Source: Hydractinia symbiolongicarpus
Lineage: Eukaryota > Cnidaria > Hydrozoa > Anthoathecata > Hydractiniidae
Assembly (NCBI RefSeq): GCF_029227915.1
Contig: NC_079879.1
Coordinates: 14,882,001-14,946,000, forward strand
DNA: 64,000 bases
Direction: 5' to 3'
How positions within the stretch are numbered: position 1 is the first letter of the stretch; every line of letters begins with the position of its first letter. The notes beneath the pieces were generated by a model. The model was not told the DNA's origin. It saw only the letters and a list, made by a program, of their open reading frames with translations, and searched no databases. Below are positions 40,092 to 52,990 of the stretch, piece after piece. A program made the translations under genes and the position numbers.

Positions 40092-41426
40092 TACCAATGG
40101 CCTAGTCCTTCCAGCCTCAATGCGTTACAACCTCCCAAGTCGTTTTCATTAGTTCCGTTGCCTAACAACACTCTTAACTACGTGCACAGTCCTATAAAGG
40201 CTGTAATATGGCCTTTTGCAGTCTAATAAAGACTTCACACGTAAATCACGTAGTTTCACCTGCCTGCGCAGGTTACCTTTGGACTAATTGTTCCAGACTC
40301 AATGCGCTATAACGTCCCAAGTTGTCTTCATTGACGAAGTTGCCTTAAAACACTCTTAACTACGTGCACAGTCCTATAAAGTCTGTAATATGGCCTTTTG
40401 CAGTCTAATAAAGGCCTCACACGTAAATCACGTGGTTCCATTTGCCTGTGCAGGTTACCATTGGACTATTCCTTCTAGTCTCATTGCGCTACAACCTCCC
40501 AAGTCGTTTTCATTAGCGCCGTTGCTTTACAACACTCTTAACTACGTGCACAGTCCTATAAAGGCTGTAATATGGCCTTTTGCAGTCTAATAAAGGCTTC
40601 ACACGTAAATCACGTGGTTTCACCTGCCTGCGCAGGTTACCAATGGCCTAGTCCTTCCAGTCTCAATGCGTTACAACGTCCCAAGTCGTTTTCATTAGTT
40701 CCGTTGCCTAACAACACTCTTAACTACGTGCACAGTCCTATAAAGGCTGTAATATGGCCTTTTGCAGTCTAATAAAGACTTCACACGTAAATCACGTTGT
40801 TTCACCTGCCTGCACAGGTTACCTTTGGACTAATTGTTCCAGATTCCATGCGCTACAACGTCCCAAGTTGTCTTCATTGGCGAAGTTGCTTTACAACACT
40901 CTTAACTACGTGCACAGTCCTATAAAGGCTGTAATATGGCCTTTGCAGTCTAATAACGTGTTCACACGTAAATCACGTGGTTTCACCTGCCTGTGCAGGT
41001 TACATTTGGACTAATCGTTCCAGTCTCAATGCGCTACAACGTCCCGAGTCGTTTTCATTAGCGCCGTTGCTTTACAACACTCTTAACTACGTGCAAAGTC
41101 CTATAAAGGCTGTAATATGGCCTTTTGCAGTCTAATAAAGGCCTCACACGTAAATCACGTGGTTCCATTTGCCTGCGCAGGTTACCATTGAACTAGTCGT
41201 TCCAATCTCAATGCGCTACAACGTCCCAAGTCGTTTTCATTAGCGCCGTTGCTTTACAACCCTCTTAACTACGTGCACAGTCCTATAAAGGCTGTAATAT
41301 GGCCTTTTGCAGTCTAATAAAGGCTTCACACGTAAATCACGTGGTTTCAGCTGCCTGCGCAGGTTACCAAATGGCCTAGTCCTTCCAGCCTCAATGCGTT
41401 ACAACGTCCCAAGTCGTTTTCATTAG

Positions 41427-42518
41427 TTCCGTTGCCTAACAACACTCTTAACTACGTGCACAGTCCTATAAAGGCTGTAATATGGCCTTTTGCAGTCTAA
41501 TAAAGACTTCACACGTAAATCACGTAGTTTCACCTGCCTGCGCAGGTTACCTTTGGACTAATTGTTCCAGACTCAATGCGCTACAACGTCCCAAGTTGTC
41601 TTCATTGGCGAAGTTGCCTTAAAACACTCTTAACTACGTGCACAGTCCTATAAAGGCTGTAATATGGCCTTTTGCAGTCTAATAAAGGCCTCACACGTAA
41701 ATCACGTGGTTCCATTTGCCTGTGCAGGTAACCATTGGACTATTCCTTCTAGGCTGAATGCGCTACAACGTCCCAAGTCGTTTTCATTAGCGCCGTTGCT
41801 TTACAACACTCTTAACTACGTGCACAGTCCTATAAGGGCTGTAATATGGTTTTTTGCAGTCTAATAAAGGCCTCACACGTAAATCACGTGGTTTCATCTG
41901 TCTGCGCAGGTTACCATTGGCCTAGTCCTTCAAGTCCCAATGCGCTGCAACGTCCCAAGTCGTTTTCATTAGCGCCGTTGCCTTAGAACACTCTTTACTA
42001 CGTGCACAGTCCTATAAAGGCTGTAATATGGTCTTTTGCAGTCTAATAAAGGCCTCACCCGTAAATCATGTGGTTCCATTTGCCTGTGCAGGTTACCATT
42101 GAAGTAGTCGTTCCAGTCTCAGTGCGCTACAACGTCCCAAGTCGTTTTCATTAGCGCCGTTGCTTTACAACACTCTTAACTACGTGCACAGTCCTATAAA
42201 GGCTGTAATATGGCCTTTTGCAGTCTAATAAAGGCTTCACACGTAAATCACGTGGTTTCACCTGCCTGTGCAGTTTACCTTTGGACTAATCGTTCCAGTC
42301 TTAATGCGCTACAACGTCCCGAGTCGTTTTCATTAGCGCCGTTGCTTTACAACACTCTTAACTACGTGCACAGTCCTATAAAGGCTGTAATATGGCCTTT
42401 TGCAGTCTAATAAAGGCCTCACACGTAAATCACGTGGTTTCACAAGTCTGCGTAGGTTACCATTAGCCTAGTCCTTCCAGCTTCAATGCGCTACAACCTC
42501 CCAAGTCGTTTTCATTAG
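41427..42518 (+). repeat. 6-monomer tandem duplication, first copy (1092 bp)
   Basis: Repeated at 42519-43610, offset exactly 1092. Shared markers are AGGCTGAATGC, ATGGTTTTTTGCAG, ATGGTCTTTTGCAG and CACCCGTAAATCATG. The joint monomer near 42500 has CTACAACCTCCC on the left and GTTCCGTTGCCTAAC on the right, so exchange took place within CCCAAGTCGTTTTCATTAG, not at the dyad. Confidence 0.9.
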
Positions 42519-43610
42519 TTCCGTTGCCTAACAACACTCTTAACTACGTGCACAGTCCTATAAAGGCTGTAATATGGCCTTTTGCAGTCTAATAAAGACT
42601 TCACACGTAAATCACGTAGTTTCACCTGCCTGCGCAGGTTACCTTTGGACTAATTGTTCCAGACTCAATGCGCTACAACGTCCCAAGTTGTCTTCATTGG
42701 CGAAGTTGCCTTAAAACACTCTTAACTACGTGCACAGTCCTATAAAGGCTGTAATATGGCCTTTTGCAGTCTAATAAAGGCCTCACACGTAAATCACGTG
42801 GTTCCATTTGCCTGTGCAGGTAACCATTGGACTATTCCTTCTAGGCTGAATGCGCTACAACGTCCCAAGTCGTTTTCATTAGCGCCGTTGCTTTACAACA
42901 CTCTTAACTACGTGCACAGTCCTATAAGGGCTGTAATATGGTTTTTTGCAGTCTAATAAAGGCCTCACACGTAAATCACGTGGTTTCATCTGTCTGCGCA
43001 GGTTACCATTGGCCTAGTCCTTCAAGTCCCAATGCGCTGCAACGTCCCAAGTCGTTTTCATTAGCGCCGTTGCCTTAGAACACTCTTTACTACGTGCACA
43101 GTCCTATAAAGGCTGTAATATGGTCTTTTGCAGTCTAATAAAGGCCTCACCCGTAAATCATGTGGTTCCATTTGCCTGTGCAGGTTACCATTGAAGTAGT
43201 CGTTCCAGTCTCAGTGCGCTACAACGTCCCAAGTCGTTTTCATTAGCGCCGTTGCTTTACAACACTCTTAACTACGTGCACAGTCCTATAAAGGCTGTAA
43301 TATGGCCTTTTGCAGTCTAATAAAGGCTTCACACGTAAATCACGTGGTTTCACCTGCCTGTGCAGTTTACCTTTGGACTAATCGTTCCAGTCTTAATGCG
43401 CTACAACGTCCCGAGTCGTTTTCATTAGCGCCGTTGCTTTACAACACTCTTAACTACGTGCACAGTCCTATAAAGGCTGTAATATGGCCTTTTGCAGTCT
43501 AATAAAGGCCTCACACGTAAATCACGTGGTTTCACAAGTCTGCGTAGGTTACCATTAGCCTAGTCCTTCCAGCTTCAATGCGCTACAACCTCCCAAGTCG
43601 TTTTCATTAG
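42519..43610 (+). repeat. 6-monomer tandem duplication, second copy
   Basis: A repeat of 41427-42518 with no differences noticed at the markers checked. After 43610 the sequence returns to the C1-like order (GCGCCGTTGCCTTAG). Confidence 0.9.
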
Positions 43611-46174
43611 CGCCGTTGCCTTAGAACACTCTTAACTACGTGCACAGTCCTATAAAGGCTGTAATATAGCCTTTTGCAGTCTAATAAAGGCCTCACACGT
43701 AAATCACGTGGTTTCACCTGCCTGCGCAGGTTACCAATGGCCTAGTCCTTCCAGCCTCAATGCGTTACAACGTCCCAAGTCGTTTTCATTAGTTCCGTTG
43801 CCTAACAACACTCTTAACTACGTGCACAGTCCTATAAAGGCTGTAATATGGCCTTTTGCAGTCTAATAAAGTCTTCACACGTAAATCACGTGGTTTCATC
43901 TGTCTGCGCAGGTTACCATTGGCCTAGTCCTTCAAGTCCCAATGCGCTGCAACGTCCCAAGTCGATTTCATTAGCGCCGTTGCCTTAGAACACTCTTTAC
44001 TACGTGCACAGTCCTATAAAGGCTGTAATATGGCCTTTTGCAGTCTAATAAAGGCTTCACACGTAAATCACGTGGTTTCACCTGCCTGCGCAGTTTACCA
44101 ATGGCCTAGTCCTTCCAGCCTCAATGCGTTACAACGTCCTAAGTCGTTTTCATTAGTTCCGTTGCCTAACAACACTGTTAACTACGTGCACAGTCCTATA
44201 AAGGCTGTAATATGGCCTTTTGCAGTCTAATAAAGACTTCACACGTAAATCACGTAGTTTCACCTGCCTGCGCAGGTTACCTTTGGACTAATTGTTCCAG
44301 ACTCAATGCGCTACAACGTCCCAAGTTGTCTTCATTGGCGAAGTTGCCTTAAAACACTCTTAACAACGTGCACAGTCCTATAAAGGCTGTAATATGGCCT
44401 TTTGCAGTCTAATAAAGGCCTCACACGTAAATCACGTGGTTCCATTTGCCTGTCCAGGTTACCATTGGACTATTCCTTCTAGTCTCAATGCGCTACAACG
44501 TCCCAAGTCGTTTTCATTAGCGCCATTGCTTTACAACACTCTTAACTACGTGCACAGTCCTATAAAGGCTGTAATATGGCCTTTTGCAGTCTAATAAAGG
44601 CCTCACACATAAATCACGTGGTTCCATTTGGCTGTGCAGGTTACCATTGGATTATTCCTTCCAGTCTCAATGCGCTACAACGTCCCAAGTCGTTTTCATT
44701 AGCGCCGTTGCTTTACAACACTATTAACTACGTGCACAGTCCTATAAAGGCTGTAATATGGCCTTCTGCAGTCTAATAAAGGCTTCACACGTAAATCACG
44801 TGGTTTCACCTGCCTGCGCAGGTTACCTTTAGACTAATCGTTCCAGTCTCAATGCGCTGCAACGTCCCAAGTCGTTTTCATTGGCGAAGTTGCTTTAGAA
44901 CACTCTTAACTACGTGCACAATCCTATAAAGGCTGTATTATGGCCTTCTTCAGTCTAATAAATGCCTCATACATAAATCACGTGGTTCCATTTGGCTGTG
45001 CAGGTTACTCTTGGATTATTCCTTCCAGTCTCAATGCGCTACAACGTCCCAAGTCGTTTTCATTAGCGGCGTTGCTTTACAACACTCTTAACTACGTGCA
45101 CAATCCTATAAAGGCTGTATTATGGCCTTCTTCAGTCTAATAAATGCCTCACACATAAATCACGTGGTTCCATTTGGCTGTGCAGGTTACCATTGGACTA
45201 TTCCTTCCAGTCTCAATGCGCTACAACGTCCCAAGTCGTTTTCATTAGCGCCGTTGCTTTACAACACTATTAACTACGTGCACAGTCCTATAAAGGCTGT
45301 AATATGGCCTTCTGCAGTCTAATAAAGGCTTCACACGTAAATCACGTGGTTTCATCTGCCTGCGCAGGTTACCTTTAGACTAATCGTTCCAGTCTCAATG
45401 CGCTGCAACGTCCCAAGTCGTTTTCATTGGCGAAGTTGCTTTCGAACACTCTTAACTACGTGCACAGTCCTATAAAGGCTGTATTATGGCCTTTTGCAGT
45501 CTAATAAAGGCCTCACACGTAAATCACGTGGTTCCATTTGCCTGTGCAGGTTACCATTGAAGTAGTCGTTCCAGTTTCAGTGCGCTAAAACGTCCCAAGT
45601 CGTTTTCATTAGCGCCGTTGCTTTACAACACTCTTAACTACGTGCACAGTCCTATAAAGGCTGTAATATGGCCTTTTGCAGTCTAATAAAGGCTTCACAC
45701 GTAAATCACGTGGTTTCACCTGCCTGTGCATGTTACCTTTGGACTAATCGTTCCAGTCTCAATGCACTACAACGTCCCGAGTCGTTTTCATTAGCGCCGT
45801 TGCTTTACAACACTCTTAACAACGTGCACAGTCCTATAAAGGCTGTAATATGGCCTTTTGCAGTTTAATAAAGGCCTCACACGTAAATCACGTGGTTTCA
45901 CCTGTTTGCGCAGGTTACCATTAGCTTAGTCCTTCCAGCCTCAATGCGCTACAACCTCCCAAGTCGTGTTCATTAGCGCCGTTGCCTTAGGACACTCTTA
46001 ACTACGTGCACAGTCCTATAAAGGCTGTAATATAGCCTTTTGCAGTCTAATAAAGGCCTCACACGTAAATCACGTGGTTCCATTTGCCTGCGCAGGTTAC
46101 CATTGAACTAGTCGTTCCAGTCTCAATGCGCTACAACGTCCCAAGTCGTTTTCATTAACGCCGTTGCTTTACAA

Positions 46175-49100
46175 CACTCTTAACTACGTGCACAGTCCTA
46201 TAAAGGCTGTAATATGGCCTTTTGCAGTCTAATAAAGGCCTCACACGTAAATCACGTGGTTTTACCTGTCTGCGCAGGTTACCATTGGCCTAGTCCTTCC
46301 AGTCTCAATGCGTTGCAACGTCCCGAGTCGTTTTCATTATCGCCGTTGCTTTACAACACTCTTAACAACGTGCACAGTCCTATAAAGGCTGTAATATGGC
46401 CTTTTGCAGTCTAATAAAGGCCTCACACGTAAATCACGTGGTTTCACCTGTCTGCGCAGGTTACCATTAGCTTAGTCCTTCCAGCCTCAATGCGCTACAA
46501 CCTCCCAAGTCGTGTTCATTAGCGCCGTTGCCTTAGAACACTCTTAACTACGTGCACAGTCCTATAAAGGCTGTAATATAGCCTTTTGCAGTCTAATAAA
46601 GGCCTCACACGTAAATCACGTGGTTCCATTTGCCTGCGCAGGTTACCATTGAACTAGTCGTTCCAGTCTCAATGCGCTACAACGTCCGAAGTCGTTTTCA
46701 TTAGCGCCGTTGCTTTACAACACTCTTAACTACGCGCACAGTCCTATAAAGGCTGTAATATGGCCTTTTGCGGTCTAATAAAGGCTTCACACGTAAATCA
46801 CGTAGTTCCACCTGCCTGCGCAGGTTACCAATGGCCTAGTCCTTCCAGCCTCAATGCGTTACAACGTCCCAAGTCGTTTTCATTAGTTCCGTTGCCTAAC
46901 AACACTCTTAACTACGTGCACAGTCCTATAAAGGCTGTAATATGGCCTTTTGCAGTCTAATGAAGGCCTCACACGTAAATCATGTAGTTTCACCTGCCTG
47001 CGCAGGTTACCTTTGGACTAATTGTTCCAGACTCAATGTGCTACAACGTCCCAAGTCATTTTCATTAGCGCCGTTGCTTTACAACACTCTTAACTACGTG
47101 CACAGTCCTATAAAGGCTGTAATATGGCCTTTTGCAGTCTAATAAAGACTTCACACGTAAATCATGTATTTTCACCTGCCTGCGCAGGTTACCTTTGGAC
47201 TAATTTTTCCAGACTCAATGCGCTACAACGTCCCAAGTCGTTTTCATTGGCGAAGTTGCTTTAGAACACTCTTAACTACGTGCACAATCCTATAAAGGCT
47301 GTATTATGGCCTTCTTCAGTCTAATAAATGCCTCACACATAAATCACGTGGTTCCATTTGGCTGTGCAGGTTACCATTGGATTATTCCTTCCAGTCTCAA
47401 TGCGCTACAACGTCCCAAGTCGTTTTCATTAGCGGTGTTGCTTTACAACACTCTTAACTACGTGCACAATCCTATAAAGGCTGTATTATGGCCTTCTTCA
47501 GTCTAATAAATGCCTCACACATAAATCACGTGGTTCCATTTGGCTGTGCAGGTTACCATTGGACTATTCCTTCCAGTCTCAATGCGCTACAACGTCCCAA
47601 GTCGTTTTCATTAGCGCCGTTGCTTTACAACACTATTAACTACGTGCACAGTCCTATAAAGGCTGTAATATGGCCTTCTGCAGTCTAATAAAGGCTTCAC
47701 ACGTAAATCACGTAGTTTCATCTGCCTGCGCAGGTTACCTTTTGACTAATCGTTCCAGTCTCAATGCGCTGCAACGTCCCAAGTCGTTTTCATTGGCGAA
47801 GTTGCTTTCGAACACTCTTAACTACGTGCACAGTCCTATAAAGGCTGTATTATGGCCTTTTGCAGTCTAATAAAGGCCTCACACGTAAATCACGTGGTTC
47901 CATTTGCCTGTGCAGGTTACCATTGAAGTAGTCGTTCCAGTCTCAGTGCGCTACAACGTCCCAAGTCGTTTTCATTAGCGCCGTTGCTTTACAACACTCT
48001 TAACTACGTGCACAGTCCTATAAAGGCTGTAATATGGCCTTTTGCAGTCTAATAAAGGCTTCACACGTAAATCACGTGGTTTCACCTGCCTGTGCATGTT
48101 ACCTTTGGACTAATCGTTCCAGTCTCAATGCACTACAACGTCCCGAGTCGTTTTCATTAGCGCCGTTGCTTTACAACACTCTTAACAACGTGCACAGTCC
48201 TATAAAGGCTGTAATATGGCCTTTTGCAGTCTAATAAAGGCCTCACACGTAAATCATGTAGTTTCACCTGCCTGCGCAAGTTACCATTGGACTATTCCTT
48301 CTAGTCTCAATGCGGTACAACGTCCCAAGTCGTTTTCATTAGCGCCGTTGCTTTACAACACTCTTAACTACGTGCACAGTCCTATAAAGGCTGTAATATG
48401 GCCTTTTGCAGTCTAATAAAGGCCTCACACGTAAATCACGTGGTTCCATTTGCCTGCGCAGGTTACCATTGAACTAGTCGTTCCAGTCTCAATGCGCTAC
48501 AACGTCCCAAGTCGTTTTCATTAGCGCCGTTGCTTTACAACACTCTTAACTACGTGCACAGTCCTATAAAGGCTGTAATATGGCCTTTTGCAGTCTAATA
48601 AAGACTTCACACGTAAATCATGTAGTTTCACCTGCCTGCGCAGGTTACCTTTGGACTAATTGTTCCAGACTCAATGCGCTACAACGTCCCAAGTCGTTTT
48701 CATTGGCGAAGTTGCTTTAGAACACTCTTAACTACGTGCACAATCCTATAAAGGCTGTATTATGGCCTTCTTCAGTCTAATAAATGCCTCACACATAAAT
48801 CACGTGGTTCCATTTGGCTGTGCAGGTTACCATTGGATTATTCCTTCCAGTCTCAATGCGCTACAACGTCCCAAGTCGTTTTCATTAGCGGCGTTGCTTT
48901 ACAACACTCTTAACTACGTGCACAATCCTATAAAGGCTGTATTATGGCCTTCTTCAGTCTAATAAATGCCTCACACATAAATCACGTGGTTCCATTTGGC
49001 TGTGCAGGTTACCATTGGACTATTCCTTCCAGTCTCAATGTGCTACAACGTCCCAAATCGTTTTCATTAGCGCCGTTGCTTTACAACACTATTAACTACG

Positions 49101-49632
49101 TGCACAGTCCTATAAAGGCTGTAATATGGCCTTCTGCAGTCTAATAAAGGCTTCACACGTAAATCACGTGGTTTCATCTGCCTGCGCAGGTTACCTTTAG
49201 ACTAATCGTTCCAGTCTCAATGCGCTGCAACGTCCCAAGTCGTTTTCATTGGCGAAGTTGCTTTCGAACACTCTTAACTACGTGCACAGTCCTATAAAGG
49301 CTGTATTATGGCCTTTTGCAGTCTAATAAAGGCCTCACACGTAAATCACGTGGTTCCATTTGCCTGTGCAGGTTACCATTGAAGTAGTCGTTCCAGCCTC
49401 AGTGCGCTACAACGTCCCAAGTCGTTGTCATTAGCGCCGTTGCTTTACAACACTCTTAACTACGTACACAGTCCTATAAAGGCTGTAATATGGCCTTTTG
49501 CAGTCTAATAAAGGCTTCACACGTATATCACGTAGTTTCACCTGCCTGCGCAGGTTACCAATGGCCTAGTCCTTCCAGCCTCAATGCGTTACAACGTCCC
49601 AAGTCGTTTTCATTAGTTCCGTTGCCTAACAA
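46175..49632 (+). repeat. 19-monomer unit (3458 bp), first copy
   Basis: Recurs at about 49633-52990, offset exactly 3458 = 19 x 182. Shared rare changes are ACTACGCGCAC (46730/50188), TTTTGCGGTC (46766/50224), GTCATTTTCATT (47055/50513), CATGTATTTTC (47164/50622), AATTTTTCCAG (47202/50660) and GCGGTGTTGC (47433/50891). Differences noted include TTATCGCC/TTAGCGCC (46338/49796), CCTTTTGAC/CCTTTAGAC (47730/51188) and CCAAATCG/CCAAGTCG (49054/52512). Confidence 0.88.
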
Positions 49633-52600
49633 CACTCTTAACTACGTGCACAGTCCTATAAAGGCTGTAATATGGCCTTTTGCAGTCTAATAAAGGCCTC
49701 ACACGTAAATCACGTGGTTTTACCTGTCTGCGCAGGTTACCATTGGCCTAGTCCTTCCAGTCTCAATGCGTTGCAACGTCCCGAGTCGTTTTCATTAGCG
49801 CCGTTGCTTTACAACACTCTTAACAACGTGCACAGTCCTATAAAGGCTGTAATATGGCCTTTTGCAGTCTAATAAAGGCCTCACACGTAAATCACGTGGT
49901 TTCACCTGTCTGCGCAGGTTACCATTAGCTTAGTCCTTCCAGCCTCAATGCGCTACAACCTCCCAAGTCGTGTTCATTAGCGCCGTTGCCTTAGAACACT
50001 CTTAACTACGTGCACAGTCCTATAAAGGCTGTAATATAGCCTTTTGCAGTCTAATAAAGGCCTCACACGTAAATCACGTGGTTCCATTTGCCTGCGCAGG
50101 TTACCATTGAACTAGTCGTTCCAGTCTCAATGCGCTACAACGTCCGAAGTCGTTTTCATTAGCGCCGTTGCTTTACAACACTCTTAACTACGCGCACAGT
50201 CCTATAAAGGCTGTAATATGGCCTTTTGCGGTCTAATAAAGGCTTCACACGTAAATCACGTAGTTCCACCTGCCTGCGCAGGTTACCAATGGCCTAGTCC
50301 TTCCAGCCTCAATGCGTTACAACGTCCCAAGTCGTTTTCATTAGTTCCGTTGCCTAACAACACTCTTAACTACGTGCACAGTCCTATAAAGGCTGTAATA
50401 TGGCCTTTTGCAGTCTAATGAAGGCCTCACACGTAAATCATGTAGTTTCACCTGCCTGCGCAGGTTACCTTTGGACTAATTGTTCCAGACTCAATGTGCT
50501 ACAACGTCCCAAGTCATTTTCATTAGCGCCGTTGCTTTACAACACTCTTAACTACGTGCACAGTCCTATAAAGGCTGTAATATGGCCTTTTGCAGTCTAA
50601 TAAAGACTTCACACGTAAATCATGTATTTTCACCTGCCTGCGCAGGTTACCTTTGGACTAATTTTTCCAGACTCAATGCGCTACAACGTCCCAAGTCGTT
50701 TTCATTGGCGAAGTTGCTTTAGAACACTCTTAACTACGTGCACAATCCTATAAAGGCTGTATTATGGCCTTCTTCAGTCTAATAAATGCCTCACACATAA
50801 ATCACGTGGTTCCATTTGGCTGTGCAGGTTACCATTGGATTATTCCTTCCAGTCTCAATGCGCTACAACGTCCCAAGTCGTTTTCATTAGCGGTGTTGCT
50901 TTACAACACTCTTAACTACGTGCACAATCCTATAAAGGCTGTATTATGGCCTTCTTCAGTCTAATAAATGCCTCACACATAAATCACGTGGTTCCATTTG
51001 GCTGTGCAGGTTACCATTGGACTATTCCTTCCAGTCTCAATGCGCTACAACGTCCCAAGTCGTTTTCATTAGCGCCGTTGCTTTACAACACTATTAACTA
51101 CGTGCACAGTCCTATAAAGGCTGTAATATGGCCTTCTGCAGTCTAATAAAGGCTTCACACGTAAATCACGTGGTTTCATCTGCCTGCGCAGGTTACCTTT
51201 AGACTAATCGTTCCAGTCTCAATGCGCTGCAACGTCCCAAGTCGTTTTCATTGGCGAAGTTGCTTTCGAACACTCTTAACTACGTGCACAGTCCTATAAA
51301 GGCTGTATTATGGCCTTTTGCAGTCTAATAAAGGCCTCACACGTAAATCACGTGGTTCCATTTGCCTGTGCAGGTTACCATTGAAGTAGTCGTTCCAGTC
51401 TCAGTGCGCTACAACGTCCCAAGTCGTTTTCATTAGCGCCGTTGCTTTACAACACTCTTAACTACGTGCACAGTCCTATAAAGGCTGTAATATGGCCTTT
51501 TGCAGTCTAATAAAGGCTTCACACGTAAATCACGTGGTTTCACCTGCCTGTGCATGTTACATTTGGACTAATCGTTCCAGTCTCAATGCACTACAACGTC
51601 CCGAGTCGTTTTCATTAGCGCCGTTGCTTTACAACACTCTTAACAACGTGCACAGTCCTATAAAGGCTGTAATATGGCCTTTTGCAGTCTAATAAAGGCC
51701 TCACACGTAAATCATGTAGTTTCACCTGCCTGCGCAAGTTACCATTGGACTATTCCTTCTAGTCTCAATGCGGTACAACGTCCCAAGTCGTTTTCATTAG
51801 CGCCGTTGCTTTACAACACTCTTAACTACGTGCACAGTCCTATAAAGGCTGTAATATGGCCTTTTGCAGTCTAATAAAGGCCTCACACGTAAATCACGTG
51901 GTTCCATTTGCCTGCGCAGGTTACCATTGAACTAGTCGTTCCAGTCTCAATGCGCTACAACGTCCCAAGTCGTTTTCATTAGCGCCGTTGCTTTACAACA
52001 CTCTTAACTACGTGCACAGTCCTATAAAGGCTGTAATATGGCCTTTTGCAGTCTAATAAAGACTTCACACGTAAATCATGTAGTTTCACCTGCCTGCGCA
52101 GGTTACCTTTGGACTAATTGTTCCAGACTCAATGCGCTACAACGTCCCAAGTCGTTTTCATTGGCGAAGTTGCTTTAGAACACTCTTAACTACGTGCACA
52201 ATCCTATAAAGGCTGTATTATGGCCTTCTTCAGTCTAATAAATGCCTCACACATAAATCACGTGGTTCCATTTGGCTGTGCAGGTTACCATTGGATTATT
52301 CCTTCCAGTCTCAATGCGCTACAACGTCCCAAGTCGTTTTCATTAGCGGCGTTGCTTTACAACACTCTTAACTACGTGCACAATCCTATAAAGGCTGTAT
52401 TATGGCCTTCTTCAGTCTAATAAATGCCTCACACATAAATCACGTGGTTCCATTTGGCTGTGCAGGTTACCATTGGACTATTCCTTCCAGTCTCAATGTG
52501 CTACAACGTCCCAAGTCGTTTTCATTAGCGCCGTTGCTTTACAACACTATTAACTACGTGCACAGTCCTATAAAGGCTGTAATATGGCCTTCTGCAGTCT

Positions 52601-52990
52601 AATAAAGGCTTCACACGTAAATCACGTGGTTTCATCTGCCTGCGCAGGTTACCTTTAGACTAATCGTTCCAGTCTCAATGCGCTGCAACGTCCCAAGTCG
52701 TTTTCATTGGCGAAGTTGCTTTCGAACACTCTTAACTACGTGCACAGTCCTATAAAGGCTGTATTATGGCCTTTTGCAGTCTAATAAAGCCCTCACACGT
52801 AAATCACGTGGTTCCATTTGCCTGTGCAGGTTACCATTGAAGTAGTCGTTCCAGTCTCAGTGCGCTACAACGTCCCAAGTCGTTGTCATTAGCGCCGTTG
52901 CTTTACAACACTCTTAACTACGTGCACAGTCCTATAAAGGCTGTAATATGGCCTTTTGCAGTCTAATAAAGGCTTCACACGTAAATCACG
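49633..52990 (+). repeat. 19-monomer unit, second copy
   Basis: A repeat of 46175-49532. It leaves the match near 52993, where CACGTGGTTTCACCTGCCTGTGCATG replaces the CACGTAG/CCAATGG type, and continues into sequence related to 56.8 kb. Confidence 0.85.

Larger units (their letters stand above)
34706..40893 (+). repeat. 34-monomer unit C1 (6188 bp)
   Basis: The offset of exactly 6188 (34 x 182) links rare markers AATAACGTGTTC (34764/40952), TTACATTTGG (34812/41000), the +1 monomer TTACCAAATGG (35177/41365) and AGGCTGAATGC (35563/41751). C1 itself contains 2.2 copies of an 8-monomer unit, absent from C2. Confidence 0.85.
33000..45266 (+). repeat. Block C: 34-monomer higher-order repeat region
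   Basis: Monomers typical of this block have TTACCAATGGCC with GTTCCGTTGCCTAAC, CACAAGTCTGCG, ATGGTTTTTTGCAG, AATAACGTGTTC and TTACATTTGG. They are mixed with types carried over from block B (the ATGGCCTTCTTCAG pair). Uninterrupted satellite, no genes. An early 7-monomer relationship links 33293 and 34566 (offset 1273). Confidence 0.75.
40894..45266 (+). repeat. 34-monomer unit C2 (rearranged, partial)
   Basis: It follows C1 at offset 6188 to about 42500, then at 7280 after a 6-monomer duplication, then at 6916 after losing two monomers near 43850. The private C1/C2 marker GTCGATTTCATT (37047/43963) and the GTTAAC change near 37261/44177 confirm the alignment. It departs from C1 near 45267 (CACTATTAAC against CACTCTTAAC). 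Confidence 0.8.
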